From Streptomyces sp. NBC_00078 (GTDB taxonomy: Bacteria > Actinomycetota > Actinomycetes > Streptomycetales > Streptomycetaceae), in contig NZ_JAPELX010000001.1 in the NCBI RefSeq assembly GCF_026343335.1, positions 2,294,001 through 2,358,000 on the forward strand: a stretch of DNA of 64,000 bases, read 5' to 3'. Positions 54,726 to 64,000 of the stretch are shown in pieces. The notes beneath the pieces are model-generated. The model was not told where the DNA came from. It did no database searches and saw only the letters and a list, made by a program, of their open reading frames with translations. The translations under genes were made by a program, and so were the position numbers. Position 1 is the first letter of the stretch; each line of letters begins with the position of its first letter.

Positions 54726-55823
54726 CTATTGACGTGCACGGCGGTCGGCGATCGCCTCGTACACCATGCCGACGAGCAGGTCGTCGGCGTCCCGACGGCC
54801 GAACTCGGCGGCGGCACGGGACATCTCGTACAGCCGGTGCGGGTCGGCGAGCACGGGCAGGACGTTGCCCCGTACCCAGTCGGGCGTCAGTTCCGCGTCG
54901 TCGACCAGCAGTCCGCCGCCGGCCTTCACCACCGGCTGGGCGTTCAGCCGCTGTTCGCCGTTGCCGATGGGCAGCGGGACGTAGGCGGCCGGGAGTCCGA
55001 CGGCGGAGAGTTCGGCGACGGTCATCGCGCCCGCACGGCAGAGCATCATGTCGGCCGCCGCGTACGCGAGGTCCATCCGGTCCAGATAACTTACCGGGAT
55101 GTACGGGGGCATACCCGGCATCTGCTGTACATGCGGCAGTTCGTTCTTCGGACCGACCGCGTGCAGGATCTGAATGCCCGCCTGCTGGAGCCAGGGCGCG
55201 ACCTGCTGGACGACCTCGTTGAGGCGGCGGGCGCCCTGCGAGCCGCCGGAGACCAGCAGCGTGGGCAGGTTGGGGTCGAGGCCGAACATCGCGCGCGCCT
55301 CGGGGCGGACGGCGGCCCGGTCCAGCATGGCGATGGCCCGGCGCAGCGGGATGCCGATGTAGCGGGCGTCACGCAGCTTGCTGTCGGGAGTGGAGACGGC
55401 GACCCTGGCGGCGTAGCGCGAGCCGATCTTGTTGGCGAGGCCGGGGCGGGCGTTGGCCTCGTGGATCACGATCGGCACACCGAGCCGCTTGGCGGCGAGG
55501 TAGCCGGGCAGGGCGACGTAACCGCCGAAGCCGACGACGGCGTCCGCCTTCGTGCGCTCCAGGATCTGCTCGGTCGCCTTGATCGTGCCGCGCAGCCGGC
55601 CCGGGACGGTGATGAGTTCGGGCGTGGGCTTGCGCGGCAGCGGCACGGCAGGGATCAGCGCGAGTTCATAGCCCCGCTGCGGAACGAGCGTGGTCTCCAG
55701 GCCCCGCTCCGTGCCCAGGGCCGTGATCCCCACGGTCGGGTCCTGCCTGCGCAGGGCGTCCGCGAGGGCGAGCGCGGGCTCGATGTGGCCGGCGGTCCCC
55801 CCGCCGGCGAGTACGACATGCAC
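54726..55823 (-). CDS. murG: UDP-GlcNAc:undecaprenyl-PP-MurNAc-pentapeptide GlcNAc transferase
   Basis: MurG makes lipid II at the inner face of the membrane. The 365-residue GT-B enzyme has the glycine-rich loop [18 protein letters not shown], the second loop [15 protein letters not shown], and the nucleotide-binding region [20 protein letters not shown] near the middle. It is 6 bp downstream of ftsW. Confidence 0.97.
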   Translation of the reverse strand: MHVVLAGGGTAGHIEPALALADALRRQDPTVGITALGTERGLETTLVPQRGYELALIPAVPLPRKPTPELITVPGRLRGTIKATEQILERTKADAVVGFGGYVALPGYLAAKRLGVPIVIHEANARPGLANKIGSRYAARVAVSTPDSKLRDARYIGIPLRRAIAMLDRAAVRPEARAMFGLDPNLPTLLVSGGSQGARRLNEVVQQVAPWLQQAGIQILHAVGPKNELPHVQQMPGMPPYIPVSYLDRMDLAYAAADMMLCRAGAMTVAELSAVGLPAAYVPLPIGNGEQRLNAQPVVKAGGGLLVDDAELTPDWVRGNVLPVLADPHRLYEMSRAAAEFGRRDADDLLVGMVYEAIADRRARQ

Positions 55824-55829
55824 CGAAAT

Positions 55830-57188
55830 TCACCGCTCTCCGGACGAGCGCGCCGCCGAGGCACGCCGTCGCATTGTGTTCCATCTCCGAGGCCCCCGGT
55901 CCCGCACGCCTCTCGCCCGCTTTCTACCAAAGCGGGGTTGCCGCATGGCAAGCGCCGCCCGCGCAGCGGGCTCGTCACGCGCGAACGCGATCAGCAGCCC
56001 GATGGCGAACATGGTCGGCAGCAGGGCGGATCCTCCGTAGGAGAACAGCGGGAGGGGGACACCTGCGATCGGCAGCAGGCCGAGCACCGCACCGATGTTG
56101 ATCACCGCCTGCGCGGTGATCCAGGTGGTCACGCCTCCCGCGGCATACCTGACGAAGGGGTCCTCCGTGCGTCCGGCCACGCGGATACCCGCATAGCCTA
56201 GAGCCGCGAAGAGGGCGAGTACCGACAGCGTCCCCGCCAGGCCCAGTTCCTCACCGGTGACGGCGAAGATGAAGTCTGTGTGCGCTTCCGGGAGTTGGCC
56301 CCATTTTTCCACACTCGCGCCGAGCCCGGATCCGAAGATTCCGCCTGATGCGAGCGCGTAGATGCCGTGCACGGCCTGCCAGCAGTCCGCGACCCCGGAC
56401 TTGGGTTCGGTGGCGCCGATGCAGGCGAGCCGGGCCATGCGGTTCGGGCTGGTCTTGATGAGGATCACACCGAGGACGGCGGCGATCGACAGCACGCCCG
56501 CGAACAGCCGGGTCGGCGCGCCGGCCAGCCACAGCAGGCCGAACAGGATCGCCGTGAGAATGATCGCCGTACCCATGTCGCCGCCGAGCATGATCAGGCC
56601 GAGCAGCATGAAGGCGGCCGGGACGAGCGGCACCAGCATGTGCTTCCACTGGTTCAGCAGCTTCTTGTCCTGTTTGCGGGCCATCAGGTCCGCGCCCCAC
56701 AGCACCAGCGCCAGCTTGCCGAACTCGCTGGGCTGGATCTGGAAGGAGCCGCCGAGCGAGATCCAGTTCTGGTTGCCGTTGACCGACATCCCTATCCCCG
56801 GTACCTGCACCAGCGCCATCAGGAACACGGCGCCCGCGAGGATCGGGTAGGCGAGCGCCCGGTGCAGCTTCACCGGCATCAGGGAGGCGATCAGCAGCAG
56901 GACGCCGCCGATCACGGCCGCCAGCAGCTGCTTGCGGAAGAAGTACGAGCCCGGCAGGGACATCTGCAGCGCCGTGATCTGGGAGGCCGAATAGACCATC
57001 ACCAGGCCGAGCACGGTGATCAGCAGGCTGCCGCCGAAGATCAGGTAGTACGCGGTCAGCGGCCGGTCCCAGGCACGCTTGGCGTTGAGGTACAGCCGGC
57101 GTACGGGGTTGTCGCGGGGCGGACGGGGCGCTGCGGGCCGTCTGGCCGGCCGCTGCACCGGGGGACGGCCGGTACGGCTACTGGACAT
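55830..57188 (-). CDS. ftsW: Lipid II polymerase FtsW (SEDS family)
   Basis: FtsW is the SEDS-family peptidoglycan glycosyltransferase of the divisome. The 452-residue product has a ~40-residue Arg/Pro-rich N-terminus, ten membrane helices, the motif NQNWISLGGSFQIQPSEFGK and the conserved large loop region with GLGASVEKWGQLPEAHTDFI. The ATG at 57188 is chosen because GAGGAG lies about eight bases upstream. The C-terminal tail is basic. Confidence 0.95.
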   Translation of the reverse strand: MSSSRTGRPPVQRPARRPAAPRPPRDNPVRRLYLNAKRAWDRPLTAYYLIFGGSLLITVLGLVMVYSASQITALQMSLPGSYFFRKQLLAAVIGGVLLLIASLMPVKLHRALAYPILAGAVFLMALVQVPGIGMSVNGNQNWISLGGSFQIQPSEFGKLALVLWGADLMARKQDKKLLNQWKHMLVPLVPAAFMLLGLIMLGGDMGTAIILTAILFGLLWLAGAPTRLFAGVLSIAAVLGVILIKTSPNRMARLACIGATEPKSGVADCWQAVHGIYALASGGIFGSGLGASVEKWGQLPEAHTDFIFAVTGEELGLAGTLSVLALFAALGYAGIRVAGRTEDPFVRYAAGGVTTWITAQAVINIGAVLGLLPIAGVPLPLFSYGGSALLPTMFAIGLLIAFARDEPAARAALAMRQPRFGRKRARGVRDRGPRRWNTMRRRASAARSSGER

Positions 57189-57285
57189 TACCGGCTCCTC
57201 GCGCCAACCCACCGAACCCGCGCCACATCCGAGTCATTCGTCCCTCCAAGGGTCCCGAAGCACCCTATGTGGCCGAGACCCGCCG

Positions 57286-58719
57286 TCAGGCGCCCGCGCC
57301 GAGTTCGCCGACCGCCTGGGCGAACGCGTCACCGCGCTTGTTGTAGTTGGCGAACATGTCCATGGAGGCGCAGGCCGGGGCCAGCAGCACCGTGTCGCCG
57401 GCGACCGCGAGCCGCTGGGCCTCCTGGACAGCCGCGAGCATCGCCCCAGTGTCGGTCCGGTCGAGGTCGACGACGGGTACTTGCGGCGCGTGTCGCGCCA
57501 GGGCTTCACGGATCAGGGCCCGGTCCCGGCCGATGAGCACGACACCGCGGAGTCGCTTGGCCGACTTGGCGACCAGTTCGTCGAAGGTCGCGCCCTTGGC
57601 GAGGCCGCCGGCGATCCACACGATGGACTCGTACGCCGCCAACGAGGCTTGGGCCGCATGGGTGTTGGTCGCCTTGGAGTCGTCGACGTACGCGACCGAG
57701 TCCACATCGGCCACGTGCGCGATGCGGTGCGCGTCCGGCTTGAAGTTCCGAAGGCCCTCGCGTACGGCCGCGGCGGGCACCCCGAAGGCGCGCGCGAGGG
57801 CCGCTGCCGCAAGAGCGTTGGCGATGTTGTGCGGGGCCGGCGGGTTGACGTCGGAGACCTCGGCGAGCTCCTGGGCGTTCTGCTGCCGGTTCTCGATGAA
57901 AGCGCGGTCGACCAGGATGCCGTCCACCACGCCGAGTTGGGAGGGGCCCGGAGTGCCCAGGGTGAAGCCGACGGCCCGGCAGCCCTCCTCGACGTCGGCC
58001 TCGCGCACCAGGTCCTCGGTGGCCTTGTCCGCGACGTTGTAGACGCAGGCGACGCGATTGCCCTCGTAGATACGGCCCTTGTCGGCGGCGTAGGCCTCCA
58101 TGGAGCCGTGCCAGTCGAGGTGGTCCGGGGCGAGGTTCAGGACGGCGGCGGAGTGCACGCGCAGGGAGGGGGCCCAGTGGAGCTGGTAGCTGGACAACTC
58201 CACGGCCAGTACATCGAGATCGCCGTACTGCTCCTCGCCGAGGACCACGTCGAGGAGCGAGACACCGATGTTGCCGACGGCGGCGGTGCGCAGACCGGCT
58301 GCCGCCAGGATCGACGCGAGCATCTGCACCGTCGTCGTCTTGCCGTTGGTGCCGGTGACGGCGAGCCAGGGTGGCGCGTCCGGGCCGCGCAGGCGCCAGG
58401 CGAGTTCGACGTCGCCCCAGATGTCGACACCGGCCGCACGCGCGGCCTCGAACAGCGGCTTGTCCGGCTTCCAGCCGGGTGTGGTGACGACGAGTTCGGT
58501 GCCCTTGGGCAGGGTCGCTCCGTCACCGAGGCGCACCGTGATGCCCAGCGCCTCCAGTTCGGCGGCCTGCTCACGCGCGCGTGCGTCGTCGCCGTCGTTG
58601 ACGACCGTGACGACGGCCCCGCGCGCGTGCAGCACCTTGGCCGCCGGGATTCCGGAGACGCCGAGCCCGGCGACCGTGACGTGCCTGCCCTGCCAGTCGG
58701 TCACTTGTCCGCTGCCCAT
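57286..58719 (-). CDS. murD: UDP-N-acetylmuramoylalanine-D-glutamate ligase
   Basis: MurD adds D-glutamate to UDP-MurNAc-L-Ala. The 477-residue protein has the N-terminal Rossmann-like domain (VAGLGVSGIPAAKVL), the ATP loop GTNGKTTTVQM and the C-terminal ligase domain. The annotated start overlaps the end of mraY by 19 bp. A GTG at 58704, which overlaps the mraY stop as GTGA, is an equally good alternative. Confidence 0.95.
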   Translation of the reverse strand: MGSGQVTDWQGRHVTVAGLGVSGIPAAKVLHARGAVVTVVNDGDDARAREQAAELEALGITVRLGDGATLPKGTELVVTTPGWKPDKPLFEAARAAGVDIWGDVELAWRLRGPDAPPWLAVTGTNGKTTTVQMLASILAAAGLRTAAVGNIGVSLLDVVLGEEQYGDLDVLAVELSSYQLHWAPSLRVHSAAVLNLAPDHLDWHGSMEAYAADKGRIYEGNRVACVYNVADKATEDLVREADVEEGCRAVGFTLGTPGPSQLGVVDGILVDRAFIENRQQNAQELAEVSDVNPPAPHNIANALAAAALARAFGVPAAAVREGLRNFKPDAHRIAHVADVDSVAYVDDSKATNTHAAQASLAAYESIVWIAGGLAKGATFDELVAKSAKRLRGVVLIGRDRALIREALARHAPQVPVVDLDRTDTGAMLAAVQEAQRLAVAGDTVLLAPACASMDMFANYNKRGDAFAQAVGELGAGA

Positions 58720-59774
58720 CCCGCGTAGAAGAGGCCCAGTCCGACGATCACGCAGATGCCCTGGATGATCCAGAAGCGGACCACCACAAGGACTTCGGAC
58801 CAGCCCTTGAGTTCGAAGTGGTGCTGCAGTGGCGCCATCCGGAAGACCCGCTTGCCGGTGAGCTTGAAGGAGCCGACCTGGATGACGACCGACATGGTGA
58901 TGAGGACGAAGAGGCCACCCATGATGGCGACCAGCAGTTCCGTGCGGGAGAGGATGGCCAGGCCCGTGAGGACACCGCCGAGGGCGAGCGAACCGGTGTC
59001 ACCCATGAAGATCTTGGCCGGCGAGGTGTTCCACCACAGGAAGCCGAGGCAGGCCCCCATGAGTGCCGAGGCGATGACCGCCAGGTCGAGGGGGTCGCGC
59101 ACCTCGTAGCAGGCGTGCGGGTTGGTGAGGGTCTGCGCGTTGGCGCAGGACTCCTGGAACTGCCAGACACCGATGAAGGTGTAGGCGCCGAAGACGAGCA
59201 CGGATGCGCCGGTGGCCAGGCCGTCCAGACCGTCCGTCAGGTTCACGCCGTTCGACATCGCGAGGATCATGAACAGCGCCCAGACCACGAACAGGATCGG
59301 GCCGATCTTCCAGCCGAAGTCGGTGATGAAGGACAGCTTCGTCGAGGCCGGGGTGTTGCCGCGAGCGTCCTGGAACTGCAGGGCGAGCACCGCGAAGCTG
59401 ATGCCGACGATCAGCTGGCCGGCCATCTTCGCCTTGGCCCGCAGGCCCAGCGAACGCCGCTTGACGATCTTGATGTAGTCGTCGAGGAAGCCGACCAGGC
59501 CCATGCCGACCATCAGACCGAGCACCAGCAGACCGGAATAGGTCGGCGTGTAACCGGTGATGACCTTGGACAGGAAGTACGCGGCTACCGTCGCGAAGAT
59601 GAAGGCGATACCGCCCATCGTCGGCGTACCGCGCTTGCTGGCGTGCTCGCGCGGGCCGTCGTCGCGGATGTACTGGCCGTAGCCCTTGCGGGCCAGCAGC
59701 TTGATCAGCAGCGGGGTGCCCACCAGGGTCAGGAACAGGCCGATGACTCCTGAGAACAGGATCTGCTTCATCAT
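58701..59774 (-). CDS. mraY: Phospho-MurNAc-pentapeptide translocase
   Basis: MraY transfers phospho-MurNAc-pentapeptide to undecaprenyl phosphate, giving lipid I. The 357-residue protein has ten membrane helices, the catalytic aspartates in GFLDDYIKI and NLTDGLDGLATG, and the HHFELKGW motif at the C-terminus. It overlaps murF and murD at its two ends. Confidence 0.97.
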   Translation of the reverse strand: MMKQILFSGVIGLFLTLVGTPLLIKLLARKGYGQYIRDDGPREHASKRGTPTMGGIAFIFATVAAYFLSKVITGYTPTYSGLLVLGLMVGMGLVGFLDDYIKIVKRRSLGLRAKAKMAGQLIVGISFAVLALQFQDARGNTPASTKLSFITDFGWKIGPILFVVWALFMILAMSNGVNLTDGLDGLATGASVLVFGAYTFIGVWQFQESCANAQTLTNPHACYEVRDPLDLAVIASALMGACLGFLWWNTSPAKIFMGDTGSLALGGVLTGLAILSRTELLVAIMGGLFVLITMSVVIQVGSFKLTGKRVFRMAPLQHHFELKGWSEVLVVVRFWIIQGICVIVGLGLFYAGWAADK

Positions 59775-61177
59775 CGGGCGGCAACCTCACCCTCGGCACC
59801 GGTCGCGAGCAGCGCCTGGGCGACACTCTCGAGGCCGACCGAACGGGACGCCTTCACGAGGACGACGTCCCCCGGGCGCAACTCTCTGCGCAACAGGTCG
59901 ACCGCCGCCTGTGCGTCGGACACGTGCACCGACTCCTCACCCCACGAACCCTCGTTATATGCGCCCAGTTGCAGCCAGGACGCTTCCCTGCCCCCGACCG
60001 CGACGAGCTTGCCGACATTGAGCCGGACGGCGAGCCGTCCGACCGCGTCGTGCTCGGCGAGCGCCTCGTCCCCGAGCTCGGCCATCTTGCCGAGCACCGC
60101 CCAGGTCCGCCGCCCCCGGCCCATGGCCGCGAGCGCGCGCAGGGCGGCTCGCATGGACTCGGGGTTGGCGTTGTAGGCGTCGTTGACGATGGTCACGCCG
60201 TCCGGTCGCTCGGTGACCTCCATCCGCCAGCGGGAGAGGGAGCCCGCCTCGGAGAGCGCGGTGGCGATCTCTTCCGCGGACATGCCCAGTTCATGGGCGA
60301 CGGCGGCCGCGGCGAGCGCGTTCGACACGTGGTGCTCACCGTACAGGCGCATGGTCACGTCGCTTGCACCGGAGGGTGTGCGAAGCCTGAAGGCGGGCTG
60401 TCCGCTGTCCGTGAGTCGCACGTTCTCGGCGCGTACGTCCGCTTCGTCGGCCTCGCCGAAAAAGAGCACCTTCGCCTTCGTACGAGCCGCCATGGCCCGT
60501 ACGAGGGGGTCGTCCGCGTTGAGGATCGCGGCGCCGTCCTCGGGGAGGGCCTCCACAAGCTCGCCCTTGGCCTGCGCGATCTGCTCGCGGCCGCCGAACT
60601 CGCCGATGTGGGCGGTCCCGACGTTGAGGACGAGGCCGATCTTCGGGGGCGTCAGATCCGCGAGGTAGCGGATGTGGCCGATGCCGCGGGCGCCCATCTC
60701 CAGGACGAGGAACCTGGTCTCCTCGGTGGCGGTGAGGGCGGTGAGCGGCAGCCCGATCTCGTTGTTGAGCGAGCCGGGCGTGAACACCGTCGGCGCCTTG
60801 CGCTGGAGGACCTGGGCGATCAGGTCCTTGGTGCTGGTCTTGCCCGCGGAGCCGGTGAGGGCCACGAGGGTCGCACCGAGGCGTCGTACGACATGACGTG
60901 CGAGGGCGCCGAGTGCCGTCTGGACGTCCTCGACGACGATCGCGGGCACGCCCACGGGACGCGAGGCGAGGACGGCGACCGCGCCCGCCTCGACGACCTG
61001 ACGGGCGAAGTCGTGGCCGTCCGCGCGTTCGCCGACGAAGGCGACGAAGAGGCTGCCGGGCTCCACCTCGCGGGAGTCACGGACCACCGGAGCGGTGACC
61101 TGGACGGACGGGTCCGGTATGTCGTGCGTCTGCCCGCCGACGACTTCTGCGATCTCGGCGAGAGAGAGGGCGATCAC
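59771..61177 (-). CDS. murF: UDP-MurNAc-tripeptide D-Ala-D-Ala ligase
   Basis: MurF adds D-Ala-D-Ala to the cytoplasmic peptidoglycan precursor. The 468-residue product has the N-terminal Mur domain (SREVEPGSLFVAFVGERADG), the ATP loop GSAGKTSTKD and the conserved NDAYNANPESMRAALRAL motif. The GTG at 61177 is 4 bp after the murE stop with GGGAT upstream; the longer frame to 61414 is inside murE. Confidence 0.96.
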   Translation of the reverse strand: MIALSLAEIAEVVGGQTHDIPDPSVQVTAPVVRDSREVEPGSLFVAFVGERADGHDFARQVVEAGAVAVLASRPVGVPAIVVEDVQTALGALARHVVRRLGATLVALTGSAGKTSTKDLIAQVLQRKAPTVFTPGSLNNEIGLPLTALTATEETRFLVLEMGARGIGHIRYLADLTPPKIGLVLNVGTAHIGEFGGREQIAQAKGELVEALPEDGAAILNADDPLVRAMAARTKAKVLFFGEADEADVRAENVRLTDSGQPAFRLRTPSGASDVTMRLYGEHHVSNALAAAAVAHELGMSAEEIATALSEAGSLSRWRMEVTERPDGVTIVNDAYNANPESMRAALRALAAMGRGRRTWAVLGKMAELGDEALAEHDAVGRLAVRLNVGKLVAVGGREASWLQLGAYNEGSWGEESVHVSDAQAAVDLLRRELRPGDVVLVKASRSVGLESVAQALLATGAEGEVAAR

Positions 61178-61181
61178 AAGT

Positions 61182-62894
61182 TCATCCCTGGGTCTTCTGG
61201 ATAGCTTCGCGAAGCACCTGGCGGTCGTCGAAGGGACGAACCACCCCGGCGATGTCCTGGCCCTGCTCGTGGCCCTTCCCGGCGACCAGCACGGTGTCGC
61301 CGGGCCGCGCGCGGGCGACGGCTGCGGCGATCGCGGCGGCCCGGTCCTCGAAGACCTGGACCTCGCCGCGCTCGTGTGCCGGTACGGACGCGGCGCCCTC
61401 GAGCATGGTTGCAAGGATGGCGAGGGGGTCTTCGGAGCGGGGGTTGTCGGAGGTCAGTACGGCGGTGTCGGCGAGCCGGGCCACGGCTGCGCCCATCGGC
61501 ACGCGCTTGGTCCTGTCCCGGTCGCCGCCGCAGCCGAGCACGACGTGCAGGTTCCCCTCGGTGACCTTGCGCAGGGCGCGCAGGACCGATTCGACGGCGT
61601 CGGTCTTGTGGGCGTAGTCCACGACCGCGAGATACGGCTGACCGGCGTCCACCCGCTCCAGACGCCCCGGCACCCCCGGGACGGCGGCGATGCCGTCGGC
61701 GGCGGTCTGCGGGTCCAGGCCCGCTGCGGCCAGGGCGACGATCGCGGCGAGGGTGTTGGCCACGTTGAAGGGGCCGGCGAGCGGCGACTTGGCGTGGATG
61801 CGCTCGCCCTGGGGGCCGATCACCGTGAACGTCGAGTCCAGTCGGCCGATCTCGACGTCCTCGGCGCGCCAGTCGGCGTCCGGGTGGCCCTCGGCGGAGA
61901 AGGTGACGACCGGGACCGCGGCCTCCTTGGCGAGGCGTCTGCCGTACTCGTCGTCGGCGTTGACCACGCCGAGCCTGCTGCGCTCGGGCGTGAACAGCTG
62001 TGCCTTGGCCCGGAAGTAGTCCTCCATGTCGGAGTGGAACTCCATGTGTTCCGGGCTGAGGTTGGTGAAGACGCCGATGTCGAAGACGCAGCCGTCGACC
62101 CGGCCGAGGACCAGCGCATGGCTGGAGACCTCCATGGCGACCGCCTCGACGCCGCGCTCGCGCATGACTGCGAACAGGGCCTGCAGGTCGGTGGCTTCGG
62201 GCGTGGTGCGCTCGGACTTGATGCGCTCGTCGCCGATGCGCATCTCGACCGTGCCGATGAGGCCCACCCGTCGCCCACCACCGCCCTCGACCGACGACGC
62301 TTCGCGTCGGCCCCTCTCGCCGGCGTCGCTCCTGGTCCGCAGACCGCCCTCGACGAGGTAGGCGGTGGTGGTCTTGCCGGAGGTGCCGGTGATGCCGATC
62401 TGGAGGAGGTCGCGGCCCGGGTGGCCGTAGATCGTGGCCGCCAGCTCGCCCATCTGCGCGCGCGGATTGTCGACCACCAGGACCGGCAGGCCGGTCGCGG
62501 ATGCGCGCTCGGCCCCCGTCGGGTCGGTCAGCACGGCGACCGCGCCGAGGCCGGCGGCCTGGACGACGAAGTCGGCGCCGTGCAGCCGGGCGCCCGGCAG
62601 GGCGGCGTACAGGTCGCCGGGTCGGACGGCGCGCGAGTCATGGGTGATGCCCGTGACCTCGGCGGCGCCCTCCGGCGCTGTGGCACCCAGCTGATCGGCG
62701 AGTTCCGCGAGGGGTGTGACGGAGAGCTGCACCGGCCTGGGCGGCCCCGGATAGGTCACGGATGCGCCCTTCTGGGTGGTTTGGGACTGATCAGCGTGTG
62801 GCACGGCGGTGAGCGTACCGGGCGCACCCGCCTGCGGGCGAAGTGAGGGGCGGGGGGTGCCCGGGTTGCCCGGGCCGGGGGTGATCATGGTCAC
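61182..62894 (-). CDS. murE: UDP-MurNAc-tripeptide synthetase (diaminopimelate-adding)
   Basis: MurE adds diaminopimelate; Streptomyces uses the LL-isomer. The product is 570 residues from the GTG at 62894 (AGGAAC seven bases upstream). It has the Mur N-terminal domain (HDSRAVRPGDLYAALPG), ATP loop GTSGKTTTAYL, and the DNPR motif in TSDNPRSEDP that marks DAP-type enzymes. A hydrophilic 23-residue stretch (TRSDAGERGRREASSVEG and following) lies between the ATP-loop helix and the GLIGTVEM strand and looks like an insertion. The N-terminal ~45 residues are Pro-rich. Confidence 0.95.
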   Translation of the reverse strand: MTMITPGPGNPGTPRPSLRPQAGAPGTLTAVPHADQSQTTQKGASVTYPGPPRPVQLSVTPLAELADQLGATAPEGAAEVTGITHDSRAVRPGDLYAALPGARLHGADFVVQAAGLGAVAVLTDPTGAERASATGLPVLVVDNPRAQMGELAATIYGHPGRDLLQIGITGTSGKTTTAYLVEGGLRTRSDAGERGRREASSVEGGGGRRVGLIGTVEMRIGDERIKSERTTPEATDLQALFAVMRERGVEAVAMEVSSHALVLGRVDGCVFDIGVFTNLSPEHMEFHSDMEDYFRAKAQLFTPERSRLGVVNADDEYGRRLAKEAAVPVVTFSAEGHPDADWRAEDVEIGRLDSTFTVIGPQGERIHAKSPLAGPFNVANTLAAIVALAAAGLDPQTAADGIAAVPGVPGRLERVDAGQPYLAVVDYAHKTDAVESVLRALRKVTEGNLHVVLGCGGDRDRTKRVPMGAAVARLADTAVLTSDNPRSEDPLAILATMLEGAASVPAHERGEVQVFEDRAAAIAAAVARARPGDTVLVAGKGHEQGQDIAGVVRPFDDRQVLREAIQKTQG

Positions 62895-62920
62895 GGAGCG
62901 TTCCTGGCTGGTTGCGCTGA

Positions 62921-64000
62921 TCAGGGCGTGAAGGTGACGGGCAGGTTCGCGGCCCTGGCCCCCGTGGGCGGGACCTGAAGGGTCTTCAGTGCGAACTCCA
63001 TCACCTTCTTGTAGATGGGTCCGCAGATCTGGCCGCCGAAGTAACTGCCGCTCGTGGCGTTCTGGATGGCGCAGTAGACGGTGATGCGGGGGTTGTCCGC
63101 AGGTGCGAATCCGGCGAACGACGAGGTGTAGCCGCGGTACTTGCCGGTGGCCGGATCCACGCGGTTGGCCGTACCCGTCTTGCCCGCGACCCGGTAGCCG
63201 GGGATGCGCGCCTTGGTGCCCGTGCCCTGCTCGTCGTCCACCACCGACTCCAGCATCTGGGCGAGCGTCTTCGCCGTCCTGGCGCTGACGACCCGCGTCT
63301 TCTTGGGCTGCGCGGCAGGCGTGAAGCGTCCGTCGGCACCCTTTGTGCCGCGCACGAGCGTGGGTTCGACGCGGACGCCGCCGTTGGCGATGGTCGAGTA
63401 GACGGAGGCCGCCTGCATCGCGTTGAGGGACACACCCTGGCCGAAAGGAATCGTGTACTGCTGCGATGTCGACCACTTGTCGGGCGGCGCGAGGATGCCC
63501 TTGGTCTCCCCCGGGATGCCGAGTCCGCTGTAGCTGCCGATGCCGAACTTGCGCAGATACGAGTAGAGGACCCTGTTGGCCTGCGCCTGTGTCTTGCCCA
63601 GCTGGCCGGTGGCCAGGATGGTGCCGATGTTGCTGGACTTGGCGAGCACGCCGTTGAGCGTCAGGTTCCAGGTGGCGTGGTCGATGTCGTCCTTGAAGAG
63701 CCGGTCGCCGCGGTGCAGCCGGTTCGGCACGACGACATGCGTGAGCGGGGTGGCGACGTTCTGCTGCAGTACGGCCGCCATCGACATGATCTTCGCGGTG
63801 GAGCCGGGCTCGAAGGCGTCCTCGACCGCCCAGTTGTGCAGGGCGTTCGGATCCGCCTTGGACAGGTCGTTGGGGTCGAAGCCGGGTGAGTTGGCCATGG
63901 CGAGGATCTCGCCGGTCCGGGTGTCCTGCACTATCACGTAGCCGCGGTCCGCCCTGGACTCCTTGACCTGCTCGGTGATCGCGTTCTGCGCCGCCCACTG
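62921..64000 (-). CDS. ftsI: Penicillin-binding protein 2/3 (FtsI), 5' end outside the window
   Basis: The frame is open to the window edge and gives the 359 C-terminal residues of the transpeptidase. All three active-site motifs are present: SxxK in EPGSTAKIM, SxN in LAKSSNIG and KTG in AGKTGTANRV. Conserved GGVRVEPTLV and YTSSFAGFAP segments follow. It is the septal peptidoglycan transpeptidase expected upstream of murE in the dcw cluster. The start, membrane anchor and dimerisation domain are not in view. Confidence 0.93.
   Translation of the reverse strand, partial: QWAAQNAITEQVKESRADRGYVIVQDTRTGEILAMANSPGFDPNDLSKADPNALHNWAVEDAFEPGSTAKIMSMAAVLQQNVATPLTHVVVPNRLHRGDRLFKDDIDHATWNLTLNGVLAKSSNIGTILATGQLGKTQAQANRVLYSYLRKFGIGSYSGLGIPGETKGILAPPDKWSTSQQYTIPFGQGVSLNAMQAASVYSTIANGGVRVEPTLVRGTKGADGRFTPAAQPKKTRVVSARTAKTLAQMLESVVDDEQGTGTKARIPGYRVAGKTGTANRVDPATGKYRGYTSSFAGFAPADNPRITVYCAIQNATSGSYFGGQICGPIYKKVMEFALKTLQVPPTGARAANLPVTFTP

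Overview
The window is a high-GC actinobacterial chromosome segment, almost certainly Streptomyces. The evidence is very high third-position GC, frequent GTG/TTG starts, GTGA/ATGA gene overlaps, a trpC-trpM-trpB-trpA cluster, priA in place of hisA plus trpF, DivIVA/SepF/FtsZ next to the mur genes, and a T-box upstream of ileS. The gene order matches what I recall of the S. coelicolor SCO2034-SCO2090 region. Nearly everything is core chromosome. No tRNA, rRNA, IS element, prophage or CRISPR array was seen.

Layout. 1-193: 3' end of a CitE-like lyase gene. 255-9066 (minus strand): lgt, a DsbA-like protein, trpA, trpB, trpM, trpC, three small membrane-protein genes, trpE and hisI. 9151-9786: a TIGR03085 protein on the plus strand. 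9972-11890: an MFS exporter and its ArsR-like repressor, with a striking 50-bp symmetric operator, placed between hisI and the rest of the his genes. 11937-17659: the main histidine operon hisD-hisC-hisB-(small membrane protein)-hisH-priA-(RidA)-hisF, with several adjacent genes overlapping. 17840-21876: four plus-strand genes (a predicted beta-helical membrane protein, an uncharacterised protein, a LON-domain protein, a YbaK deacylase). 21877-22337: non-coding DNA with degenerate intergenic repeats. 22338-26310: a DUF2567 membrane protein, an ABC permease/ATPase pair and an NYN-domain protein. 26536-26700: a small basic protein.

26793-30332 is dnaE. It is followed on the plus strand by a DUF2252 gene, a membrane protein and a second DsbA-like protein. 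33634-34096 is a decayed junction: a broken small secreted-protein gene lies back to back with an orphan 3' fragment of a DUF2252 gene. Next come an intact small secreted protein, a Tat-exported PhoD phosphatase, a DLH-family hydrolase, an MscS channel, an SDR enzyme and a CPA1 antiporter. 41129-44586 (minus strand) holds a GNAT enzyme, an RluD-type pseudouridine synthase, lspA and a DksA/TraR-type zinc-finger protein with a histone-H1-like tail.

44871-48351 is ileS with a T-box leader that appears to act on translation. 48555-64000 (minus strand) is the division and cell-wall (dcw) cluster, in transcription order ftsI (partial), murE, murF, mraY, murD, ftsW, murG, ftsQ, ftsZ, pgeF, yggS, sepF, yggT and divIVA. 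It contains no murC and no ftsA. Lgt and LspA, both in the window, act successively in lipoprotein maturation. The trp and his genes supply amino-acid synthesis, with PriA serving both pathways. No complete undescribed system stands out. The best leads are the ArsR operator, trpM, the small membrane gene coupled to hisH, the decayed junction at 33.6-34.1 kb and the predicted beta-helical membrane protein.
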